Origin: UBA3210 sp963610315
GTDB taxonomy: Bacteria > Bacillota_I > Bacilli_A > RFN20 > CAG-449
Reading direction: 5' to 3'
Assembly (NCBI GenBank): GCA_963610315.1
Contig: CAVDMV010000002.1
Span: 1-64,000, forward strand
DNA: 64,000 nucleotides
Below are positions 56,802-64,000 of this stretch, piece after piece. The notes below the pieces were generated by a model. The model saw only the letters and a program-made list of their open reading frames with translations. It was not told the origin of the DNA and ran no database searches. Made by a program: the position numbers and the translations under genes. The first letter of the stretch is position 1, and every line of letters starts with the position of its first letter.

Positions 56802-57272
56802 ATGCCACGTAGAGGAAATGTCGCAAAACGCGATGTGTTACCAGATCCAATTTACAATTCAAAATTAGTAACACGTTTAATCAACAAAATCATGATAGAT
56901 GGTAAAAAGGGCACAGCTCAAACTATCTTATATAGTGCTTTCAATAAAGTTGAAGCAAAAACACAAAAACCTGCAATGGAAGTATTCGAAGTTGCTTTAG
57001 GTAATATCATGCCAGCTCTTGAATTAAAAATGAGAAGAGTTGGAGGTTCTAACTACCAAGTTCCAGTCGAAGTTTCAGCAGAACGTAGAGTCACATTAGG
57101 CTTAAGATGGTTAGTTAACTATTCACGTTTAAGAAACGAAAAGACAATGGAAGACAAATTAGCAGGAGAAATCATCGATGCTGCTAACGGTACTGGCGCT
57201 TCTGTCAAGAAGAGAGAAGATGTCCACAAGATGGCTGAAGCTAATAAAGCTTACGCTCATTACAGATGGTAA
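56802..57272 (+). CDS. rpsG: Ribosomal protein S7
   Basis: A 156-aa 30S head-assembly protein. MPRRGNVAKRDVLPDPIYNS start, KLVTRLINKIMIDGKKG, and ALRWLV-like GLRWLVNYSRLR are typical. AAAGGAGG precedes ATG. The C-terminal KREDVHKMAEANKAYAHYRW is complete. Confidence 0.98.
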   Translation: MPRRGNVAKRDVLPDPIYNSKLVTRLINKIMIDGKKGTAQTILYSAFNKVEAKTQKPAMEVFEVALGNIMPALELKMRRVGGSNYQVPVEVSAERRVTLGLRWLVNYSRLRNEKTMEDKLAGEIIDAANGTGASVKKREDVHKMAEANKAYAHYRW

Positions 57273-57292
57273 TTTTAAAGGGGAACTAAGAT

Positions 57293-59404
57293 ATGGCACG
57301 TGATGTAAGTATTAATATGACACGTAATATCGGTATCATGGCTCACATTGATGCTGGTAAGACAACTACTTCAGAAAGAATCTTATTCTACACTGGTAAA
57401 ATTTATAAAATCGGCGAAGTTCATGATGGCGGCGCTACTATGGACTGGATGAAACAAGAACAAGATAGAGGTATTACAATTACTTCTGCTGCTACAACTT
57501 GCTATTGGGAAAAGAACCAATGGAAAGATAATGGTAAAGGCGGTACAGGTGAAAAATACCGTATTAACTTAATCGACACTCCTGGTCACGTTGACTTCAC
57601 TGCTGAAGTTGAACGTTCACTTCGTGTTCTCGATGGTGCTGTTACTGTTCTTGATGGTAAAAACGGTGTTGAACCACAAACTGAAACAGTTTGGAGACAA
57701 GGTACAAAATACCACGTTCCAAGAATTGTTTTCGTTAATAAATTAGACGCAATCGGTGCTGACTTCGAAATGTCAGTCCGTTCAATTGGTGAAAAATTAG
57801 GTGCTAATGCTGCTCCTATTGCTTACCCAATTGGTCTTGAATCTCAATTAAAAGGTGTTATCGATATTATCGAAATGAAGGCTTACTTCTATTCAGATAC
57901 TAAAGGTGAACACCCAACTGAAGGTGAAATTCCTGAAGAATATTTAGCTCGTTGTAAAGAATTAAGAGCTGAATTAATTGAAAAACTTGCTAACTTTGAT
58001 GACGAATTCATGATGAAGGTCTTAGAAGGTGAAGAACCAACTATCCCAGAAATCAAAGCTACAATCAGAAAAGCTGTTTTAACTGCAGAATTCTTCCCAG
58101 TTTTAGCAGGTTCTGCTTACAAGAATAAAGGTATCCAACAAGTACTTGATGCTGTTGTTGAATACTTACCATCTCCTGTTGATATTGCTCATACAACTGG
58201 TACAAATGATTTAGGTGAAACAGTTGAATGTGAACCAACTGATGATGCTCCTTTAGCAGCATTAGCATTCAAGATTATGACTGACCCATTCATTGGTAAA
58301 TTAGCTTTCTTCAGAGTTTACTCTGGTGTCGCTAAAGCTGGTTCCTATGTTTATAACTCAACAAAAGGTGTTAAAGAAAGATTCTCTCGTTTAGTTATCA
58401 TGAACTCAAATAAGAGAGAAGAAGTTGATGAAGTTTGGGCAGGTGATATCGGTGCTGCAGTTGGTCTAAAATCAACTACAACAGGTGATACATTATGTGA
58501 TGAAGATCATCCAGTCGTTCTTGAATCAATTAAATTCTCAGATCCAGTTATCTCTGAAGCAATTGAACCAAAATCAAAAGCTGACCAAGATAAGATGACT
58601 CAAGGTTTAATTAAATTATCAGAAGAAGACCCAACATTCAGATTCTTCACAGATAAAGAAACAGGCCAAAACATCATCGCTGGTGTTGGTGAATTACACC
58701 TCGATGTTATGGTTACTAGATTAAAAGATGAATTCAAAGTCGATGTTAACGTCGGTGCTCCACAAGTTGCTTATAGAGAAACAATTCGTAAAGAAGCAGA
58801 TTGTGAAGGTAAATACATTAAACAATCTGGTGGTCATGGTCAATATGGTCACGTTTGGATTAAATTCGAACCAAACCCAGGCAAAGGCTTCGAATTCGTC
58901 GATGCAGTTGTCGGTGGTGTCGTTCCTAGAGAATTCATTAAACCTACATGTGATGGTTTAAAAGAATCATTAGATAGAGGTTTAGTTGCAGGATTCCCAA
59001 TCATTGATATTAAAGCTACATTACATGATGGTTCTTACCATGATGTTGACTCTTCTGAAGCTGCTTATAAAGTCGCTGCTTCATTAGCGTTAAAAGAAGC
59101 TGCAAGAAAGTGTGATCCAGTTATCCTTGAACCTATCGTAAAAGTTGAAGTTACAACTCCATCTGAATACTTAGGTGATGTCATGGGTGATATCTCTTCA
59201 AGAAGAGGTGAAATCCAAGGACAAACAGAAAGAGGAAACGCTCAAATTCTTGATGCAATGGTTCCACTTGCAAATATGTTCGGTTACGTTACTGATTTAA
59301 GATCTATGACAAAAGGTAGAGCTAACTACACAATGGAAATGGATCACTATGCAGAATGTCCAAAATATATCCAAGAAGAAATTATTAAAAAATCACAAAA
59401 GTAA
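57293..59404 (+). CDS. fusA: Elongation factor G
   Basis: A 703-aa translocation GTPase. G1 AHIDAGKTTTSE, G3 DTPGHVDFTAEVERSLR, G4 NKLD. Domains II-V follow, with GQYGHVWIKFEPNPG in domain IV and MGDISSRRGEIQGQ in domain V. A 10-residue insertion (KNQWKDNGKGGTGEK) in the switch II neighbourhood is common among Firmicutes. AAGGGGAAC precedes ATG. Confidence 0.98.
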   Translation: MARDVSINMTRNIGIMAHIDAGKTTTSERILFYTGKIYKIGEVHDGGATMDWMKQEQDRGITITSAATTCYWEKNQWKDNGKGGTGEKYRINLIDTPGHVDFTAEVERSLRVLDGAVTVLDGKNGVEPQTETVWRQGTKYHVPRIVFVNKLDAIGADFEMSVRSIGEKLGANAAPIAYPIGLESQLKGVIDIIEMKAYFYSDTKGEHPTEGEIPEEYLARCKELRAELIEKLANFDDEFMMKVLEGEEPTIPEIKATIRKAVLTAEFFPVLAGSAYKNKGIQQVLDAVVEYLPSPVDIAHTTGTNDLGETVECEPTDDAPLAALAFKIMTDPFIGKLAFFRVYSGVAKAGSYVYNSTKGVKERFSRLVIMNSNKREEVDEVWAGDIGAAVGLKSTTTGDTLCDEDHPVVLESIKFSDPVISEAIEPKSKADQDKMTQGLIKLSEEDPTFRFFTDKETGQNIIAGVGELHLDVMVTRLKDEFKVDVNVGAPQVAYRETIRKEADCEGKYIKQSGGHGQYGHVWIKFEPNPGKGFEFVDAVVGGVVPREFIKPTCDGLKESLDRGLVAGFPIIDIKATLHDGSYHDVDSSEAAYKVAASLALKEAARKCDPVILEPIVKVEVTTPSEYLGDVMGDISSRRGEIQGQTERGNAQILDAMVPLANMFGYVTDLRSMTKGRANYTMEMDHYAECPKYIQEEIIKKSQK

Positions 59405-59428
59405 TAATCAAATTCTAATTTAATAGTA

Positions 59429-59457
59429 TTGATTTTACAAAAAAAATGCTATATTAT
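59429..59457 (+). promoter_or_regulatory. Promoter of tuf
   Basis: TTGATT (59429-59434), 17-bp spacer, TATTAT (59452-59457), 44 bp before the start. It allows tuf to be expressed apart from fusA. Confidence 0.6.
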
Positions 59458-59500
59458 GAATACGTTGAAATTCAAAATATTTTAGGGAGGAATTTTCACA

Positions 59501-60685
59501 ATGGCAAAAGAAAAATTTGACAGAAGTAAAACCCACGTTAACATTGGTACAATTGGCCACGTTGACCACGGTAAAACTACTTTAACAGCTGCTATTACTG
59601 CAGTATTAGCAAAAAAGGGCTTATCTGAAAAGAAAGCATACGATCAAATCGATGCTGCACCAGAAGAAAAAGCTCGTGGTATTACAATTAACACAGCTCA
59701 CATTGAATACCAAACAGCAACAAGACACTATGCTCACGTTGACTGCCCAGGCCACGCTGACTATGTTAAAAACATGATTACAGGTGCTGCTCAAATGGAC
59801 GGCGCAATCTTAGTTGTTGCAGCTACAGATGGTGTTATGCCACAAACAAAAGAACATATCTTACTTGCTAGACAAGTTGGTGTTCCTTATATCGTAGTAT
59901 TCTTAAACAAAACAGACTTAGTTGATGATCCAGAATTAATCGACTTAGTTGAAATGGATGTTAGAGAAATCTTATCTTCATATGGTTTCCCAGGAGACGA
60001 AACTCCAATCATCAGAGGTTCAGCAAGAAAAGCTCTTGATGGTGATCCAGTAGAAGAACAACACATTATGGATTTAATGGATGCATGTGATTCTTATATC
60101 CCAGCTCCAACAAGAGATACAGATAAACCATTCTTACTCGCTATCGAAGACGTTTTAACAATTACAGGTCGTGGAACTGTTGTAACTGGTAGAGTTGAAC
60201 GTGGTTCAGTCAAGATGGGTGACGAAGTTGAAATCGTTGGTATCAAAGATACATTAAAATCAGTCGTTACAGGTATCGAAATGTTCAGAAAAACATTAGA
60301 CTATGCTGAAGCAGGCGATAACGCTGGTATCTTATTAAGAGGTGTCAACCGTGACCAAGTAGTCCGTGGACAAGTCTTAGCAAAACCTGGAACAGTTACT
60401 CCACATACAAAATTCACAGCTTCTGTTTACGTATTAACAAAAGAAGAAGGTGGACGTCATACTGCATTCTTAACAAACTACAGACCACAATTCTATTTCC
60501 GTACAACTGATATTACAGGTGTCATTACTCTTCCAGAAGGAACAGAAATGGTTATGCCAGGTGATAACGTTAACTTAACAGTTGAATTAATTCACCCAGT
60601 TGCTATTGAAAAAGGTACAAAGTTCTCAATCCGTGAAGGTGGTAGAACAGTTGGTGCTGGTACAGTTTCAGAAATTATTAAATAG
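59501..60685 (+). CDS. tuf: Elongation factor Tu
   Basis: A 394-aa GTPase delivering aminoacyl-tRNA to the ribosome. G1 GHVDHGKTTL, effector KARGITINTAH, G3 DCPGHADYVKNM, G4 NKTD, and the C-terminal FSIREGGRTVGAGTVSEI. Codon use favours GCT/GCA and TCA, as in the str genes. AGGGAGG precedes ATG. Confidence 0.98.
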   Translation: MAKEKFDRSKTHVNIGTIGHVDHGKTTLTAAITAVLAKKGLSEKKAYDQIDAAPEEKARGITINTAHIEYQTATRHYAHVDCPGHADYVKNMITGAAQMDGAILVVAATDGVMPQTKEHILLARQVGVPYIVVFLNKTDLVDDPELIDLVEMDVREILSSYGFPGDETPIIRGSARKALDGDPVEEQHIMDLMDACDSYIPAPTRDTDKPFLLAIEDVLTITGRGTVVTGRVERGSVKMGDEVEIVGIKDTLKSVVTGIEMFRKTLDYAEAGDNAGILLRGVNRDQVVRGQVLAKPGTVTPHTKFTASVYVLTKEEGGRHTAFLTNYRPQFYFRTTDITGVITLPEGTEMVMPGDNVNLTVELIHPVAIEKGTKFSIREGGRTVGAGTVSEIIK

Positions 60686-60703
60686 TTTTATAAATTGTAT
60701 TTT

Positions 60704-60733
60704 AAAGGCTATCGAGAAATCGGTAGTCTTTTT
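60704..60733 (+). terminator. Terminator of tuf
   Basis: AAAGGCTATCGA-GAAA-TCGGTAGTCTTT with G-T pairs, ending in TTTTT. Confidence 0.9.
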
Positions 60734-60749
60734 GTCTTATTTACGTAAT

Positions 60750-60777
60750 TTGACAATATTTTTTAATTTGTTATACT
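60750..60777 (+). promoter_or_regulatory. Sigma-A promoter
   Basis: TTGACA (60750-60755), 16-bp spacer, TATACT (60772-60777), 24 bp before the ATG of the following surface protein gene. It is a near-consensus promoter. Confidence 0.8.
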
Positions 60778-60800
60778 TAAGTAAAGGCAGGGTTATTTTA

Positions 60801-61862
60801 ATGGGGTTATTTTTATTAGCTTTAGTAACAATTTCTTCTCTTGGTTCATCTTTGAATATGAAATTGATGGATAATTCTTCATTCTATAAATTAGAAAGAA
60901 ATTCGGTCGCGAGTTACTATGATTCTACTACATGGACTAATGATAATGGCTATATTCAAATAGGACATGTTGAAAATAAATTATCTACTTCGTTTATTGA
61001 ACAAAGACATTATAAATCATATTTAAAAATTGATTTCCTTAAGTTAAATAATATTAATAAATTAACTTTGAAATTAACAAAATATAAAGGAAGTTGTGAA
61101 TTCACTAATGTTAATTATTATTTATATGATGTTAATTTTTCTTCACATAATAATTTAGCTTCAGGAAGCGTTGGTATTTATCATAATGCGAATGTTTATA
61201 CTATTGATTTAACTGAAGCTGCACTTATGGCTTTAAAGAGAAATAATCATTATTTTTATATTAGTTTAGAAAGACTATATCAAGATTGATACATGGAATT
61301 TTATTATAAGAGTGATGATGAAACATTAAATCCTAGTATTCATATAGAAACTAGTGATATTCCTACATGTGATACATATGGCAGTGCTTCAGAATTTATT
61401 AGGTATTACCCTAGCTCAGATTATCGTTTTATAAGAAATTGCTATGCACATGCGTTTAATTTTGATGAAGAAGATAATGTTGGTGAATATATTCCTGAGG
61501 GATACCTAGATGAAATACGTACTCAAACTTATTCTAGAGATTTACTTAATAAAATGGCTAATATTGTAATAAATGATGCATTTAAAAACCATAATAGATC
61601 TGCAAGATTAATTGATGATTATAATTCACCTATTTATGAATTTGAATATAGAGTTGCGATGAGATTACTTTATATTGAAAATACAATGAATGTCGATGGA
61701 TTTCACTTTTTAAAGCAAACTAATACTGGTTCTTGGGATGAAAAATATACAACAAGTATCAATAACGAACATAAAAATTTTAATCCGACTTTAGATTCTT
61801 GGTCAGGTATGGATTCAAAAGATTATAATAGTAAAACTATCTATTTTGCTGTAAGTAAATAA
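60801..61862 (+). pseudogene. Secreted DNRLRE-like surface protein interrupted by TGA
   Basis: The frame from ATG 60801 opens with a signal peptide (MGLFLLALVTISSLGSS). A jelly-roll-like region follows (ERNSVASYYDSTTW ... KSYLKIDFLKLNNINKLTLK) in the style of DNRLRE domains. TGA at 61287-61289 interrupts it exactly inside a strand pair: SLERLYQD-x-YMEFYYKSDDETLNPS. The frame then continues open for 190 codons to TAA at 61862. A Trp at x would be ideal. No other damage is seen and the promoter is near-consensus. It is either a young pseudogene, a base error, or stop-codon recoding. Confidence 0.65.
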
Positions 61863-61880
61863 TATAGGAAAGGCATAATT

Positions 61881-62636
61881 ATGAAAAAAGTTAATTGTTT
61901 TTTATTAAGTTTAATAAGTTTACTAGGCAGTTATTCACTTACTTCCTGTAGTAAATTAACATATGAAGAATGCAAAACCAAATTAAAATCTAATTTTAAA
62001 GTCGAAGATTACAAATATCTTAAATCTTTTGATAATAGTAATGTATTTGAAAAATTTGAACTTGTATATGATAAATCTAATTTATATGATCCAATTAATA
62101 CTTATACTAAGGTTACAACTGTTCCTGAATTAGTGGATTATTATGGTTCGGAAGAAGTTACTTTAACTACTGATTTTATGAACCATTTTGGCTCTACTGG
62201 GGATGAGAAAGATTATTTTAGAAAGAATAATTATTCTTACTATAATTTTTGGTCATTTGATAAAAAAAGAATATTAATTTACCCTGATAAAAAAGAAAAT
62301 GGGCAATATAGTTTTTCTTTTACTGACTCTATGCTCACTGACTATGGACAATCAATTGGAAATTGGGCTGCACTTATTGAATCTAATGGAATTTTTGGAT
62401 TTGTAATTACTTTTGATAAACAAGAATTTTTAGATTATAGTTTATCTATGATATATAATACTGATAACTTTGAATATGATATTTATTTTAATAAACACGA
62501 TGCGAAAGATGTGAATATATTTTTTGACATGTATCTTATTCCTAAGGATGAAAAATTTTCAAAAGACATTGTTAATAAGTTTGTTGAACTAGGAGATTAT
62601 GCTTATTTTGATGTAGAAACTTTAAAAAATTACTAA
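61881..62636 (+). CDS. Lipoprotein, unknown
   Basis: A 251-aa lipoprotein. Signal MKKVNCFLLSLISLLGSYSL, lipobox LTSC. The body is rich in Tyr, Asp and Lys, and resembles the two minus-strand lipoproteins at 31-32.6 kb in style, but I recognise no domain. AGGAAAGG precedes ATG. It follows the broken surface gene by 18 bp. Confidence 0.75.
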   Translation: MKKVNCFLLSLISLLGSYSLTSCSKLTYEECKTKLKSNFKVEDYKYLKSFDNSNVFEKFELVYDKSNLYDPINTYTKVTTVPELVDYYGSEEVTLTTDFMNHFGSTGDEKDYFRKNNYSYYNFWSFDKKRILIYPDKKENGQYSFSFTDSMLTDYGQSIGNWAALIESNGIFGFVITFDKQEFLDYSLSMIYNTDNFEYDIYFNKHDAKDVNIFFDMYLIPKDEKFSKDIVNKFVELGDYAYFDVETLKNY

Positions 62637-62674
62637 TATTTTTACTAAAAAATTAAAAAACTTATAAAAAAATA

Positions 62675-62703
62675 TTGAAATAATATTTACTTATATTTAT
62701 TAT
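62675..62703 (+). promoter_or_regulatory. Promoter of lysine-riboswitch transcript
   Basis: TTGAAA (62675-62680), 17-bp spacer, TATTAT (62698-62703), ~15 bp before the aptamer begins. Confidence 0.55.
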
Positions 62704-62718
62704 ATTGACAATAAAAAA

Positions 62719-62920
62719 GATAGAGGTAGCGATGCAAAAGAGTACTTTACCGAGGAGGCATCCATTGAAGTAAAGGAAAGGTAACCATCGCCGAACGGTG
62801 TATTAGGCATAATACATGCGTGGGATTATAGGAAATACCTATAATACTCCTACATTTTTATGTAGAGGCGCTAAATACATTGAACTAATATGTATATAGG
62901 CGTCCTAAGGACGCTTTTTT
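62719..62920 (+). ncRNA. Lysine riboswitch (L-box) with terminator
   Basis: GATAGAGGTAGCGA followed by AAGAGTA matches the 5' side of the L-box. The core CATCGCCGAA, then a GTGTATTA-GGCA-TAATACAT hairpin and GTGGGATTATAGG, fit the aptamer. P1 forms between TAGCG (62727-62731) and CGCTA (62869-62873). The expression platform ends in GCGTCC-TAA-GGACGC plus T-run (62900-62920). Lysine binding would favour termination. It controls the amino-acid transporter downstream, implying uptake of lysine or a related cation. Confidence 0.85.
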
Positions 62921-62955
62921 ATTACCCATCTTAAAAATAAATAGGAGGTAATTAT

Positions 62956-63825
62956 ATGAATAGAAATTTATTTTTAAAGTCATTCCTTGCTGCAGCAAGT
63001 ATGTTTTCATTAGGAAGTTGTTCTTCCTCATCATCAAAGTTAAAGATTATTCATTTTGATCAAACTATCTTAGGTGAATCTGCCAAAGATTTAGGTGTTT
63101 CTATCGGTGTTAAGAAAGGTAATACTACCTTATTAACTGAAGTAAATACTGCTTTAGCTTCTTTATCACAAGATACAAGAAACCAATTAATGACAGAAGC
63201 AACTTATAGATCTAATGGTGATTATTCTACTTCAACATTAAAATATACTGTTCCAACTAATGGAACTAAGAATATTAGAATTGGTCTAGAATGTGATTAT
63301 GCACCATTTAACTGGACAGATGTTTCCGATAACGATTATAACTATCCAATTAAAGGTACTAATCAATATGCAGATGGATATGATATCCAAGTTGCAAGTT
63401 ATTTAGCTTCTACTTTAGGCTATAACCTTGAAGTTATTAAATTAGATTGGGAAGCTTTAATTCCTGCATTACAATCAGATACAATCGATTTAGTTATCGC
63501 AGGTATGACTGATACAGAAGAAAGAAGACAATCAATCGACTTTACTAATGAATATTATAGAAGTGAATTAGTTTTAGTTGTTAGAGAAGATTCTAAGTAC
63601 GCTTCAGCTACTTCATTAAATGATTTTAATGGGGCAAAGATTGTTTCACAAGTTTCTACAGTTACAGATGATGTCATTGATACTTGGAAAGATACATTTG
63701 GAGTAAGCCATTTATCTCCACTCGATACATTCGCTACATGTGCTCTTGCAGTTCAAAATAAAACAGCTGATGCGATGACTGCTGAATTACCAGTTGCAAC
63801 ATCAATTGTAAACGGAAGTAACTAA
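62956..63825 (+). CDS. Amino-acid ABC transporter binding protein, apparently circularly permuted
   Basis: A 289-aa lipoprotein (lipobox LGSC, Cys22) of the type 2 periplasmic-binding superfamily. From residue ~105 the normal start of the fold is seen: NIRIGLECDYAPFNW, YDIQVASYLASTLGYNLEV, LIPALQSDTIDLVIAGMTDT, ERRQSIDFTNEYY. The chain stops at AELPVATSIV. The missing last ~60 residues are found instead at the N-terminus, residues 29-82: LKIIHFDQ, LGVSIGVKKGNTTLLTEVN, TALASLSQDTRNQLMTEA. Homologues carry that block at the C-terminus. Regulated by the lysine riboswitch; permease follows after 2 bp. Confidence 0.88.
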   Translation: MNRNLFLKSFLAAASMFSLGSCSSSSSKLKIIHFDQTILGESAKDLGVSIGVKKGNTTLLTEVNTALASLSQDTRNQLMTEATYRSNGDYSTSTLKYTVPTNGTKNIRIGLECDYAPFNWTDVSDNDYNYPIKGTNQYADGYDIQVASYLASTLGYNLEVIKLDWEALIPALQSDTIDLVIAGMTDTEERRQSIDFTNEYYRSELVLVVREDSKYASATSLNDFNGAKIVSQVSTVTDDVIDTWKDTFGVSHLSPLDTFATCALAVQNKTADAMTAELPVATSIVNGSN

Positions 63826-63827
63826 TA

Positions 63828-64000
63828 ATGAGCTCTTGGGATAAAATTGTTTCCTTATTATCTAATTACTGGCGTACATTCTTAGAAGGAATTTGTTCAA
63901 CACTAATTCTTGCCATAGTCGGTACTGTAGTTGGTATGATTATTGGTATATTTGTTGCCTTACTTAGAAATATGGAATTGAAAGAAACTGATTCTAAAAT
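63828..64000 (+). CDS. Amino-acid ABC transporter permease, 5' part
   Basis: The first 57 residues of a HisM/GlnP-type permease are visible: MSSWDKIVSLLSNYWRTFLE, then a helix ILAIVGTVVGMIIGIFVALLR. The gene runs off the window. It overlaps nothing, starting 3 bp after the binding-protein stop, and would carry lysine or a related amino acid with the permuted binding protein. Confidence 0.9.
   Translation, partial: MSSWDKIVSLLSNYWRTFLEGICSTLILAIVGTVVGMIIGIFVALLRNMELKETDSK

Noticed and set aside
62701..62920. T-box leader for the amino-acid transporter
   Set aside because: No AAGGTGG T-box sequence is present; the AGAGG...AGTA, CGCCGAA pattern and P1 pairing fit the L-box.
1..64000. Mycoplasma-type code (TGA as Trp) for the whole window
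   Set aside because: Core genes such as purA, tuf, fusA and tyrS use TGG throughout, and TGA ends the ABC gene at 20676-20678 with an ATGA overlap.

Overview
The window looks like draft (probably metagenome-assembled) sequence from a low-GC Gram-positive bacterium of the Bacilli/Mollicutes-like Firmicutes, probably gut-associated. Supporting signs are very AT-rich DNA, AGGAGG-type ribosome binding sites, a T-box leader, an L-box (lysine) riboswitch, a bile-salt-hydrolase-like enzyme and lipoproteins with Ser-Cys lipoboxes. A run of Ns (34956-35453) marks a scaffold gap. The core genes use TGG for Trp, and TGA ends at least one well-supported ORF (20676-20678, overlapping the next ATG). I therefore read TGA as stop and treat the in-frame TGAs in three other genes as lesions or possible recoding. 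I saw no rRNA, tRNA or CRISPR array.

Region 1 (1-15.2 kb) is accessory. It opens with the 5' part of a relaxase gene joined out of frame to an MBL-fold gene. Next come a 1131-aa SNF2 helicase with a C-terminal HNH-like motif, an acetyltransferase, a LOG-family protein and several gene remnants. Then follow an HTH gene broken by TGA, a coiled-coil protein, an AAA ATPase with a regular array of CATACT repeats over its start, and a divergent cupin/HxlR pair. The region ends with a bile salt hydrolase and a WYL-like/SF1-helicase/nuclease fusion.

Region 2 (15.2-34.3 kb) is surface and secretion biology. A secreted Cys-tailed protein, a two-helix membrane protein, a radical SAM-SPASM enzyme and a TetR regulator form one cluster. 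After it come two ATPase-FtsX ABC fusions, two giant InlB-repeat lipoproteins and an anchored surface protein. Convergent to these lie two small lipoproteins and a decayed secreted subtilase.

Region 3 (34.4-56.1 kb) is mostly metabolism and transport: a glycosyltransferase (gapped), MATE exporter, guanine deaminase, MBL hydrolase, two paralogous FAD dehydrogenases, a GH13 enzyme, tyrS under a T-box, an EamA transporter, radC, purB-purA, L-serine dehydratase, pyrophosphatase and hydrolases. Two tiny unannotated peptide genes flank radC, one with a double-glycine-type leader.

Region 4 (56.1-64 kb) is the str operon (rpsL-rpsG-fusA, then tuf) with a structured leader. It is followed by a surface protein interrupted by TGA, a lipoprotein, and an L-box-controlled amino-acid ABC transporter. 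The transporter's binding protein appears circularly permuted, and its permease runs off the window.
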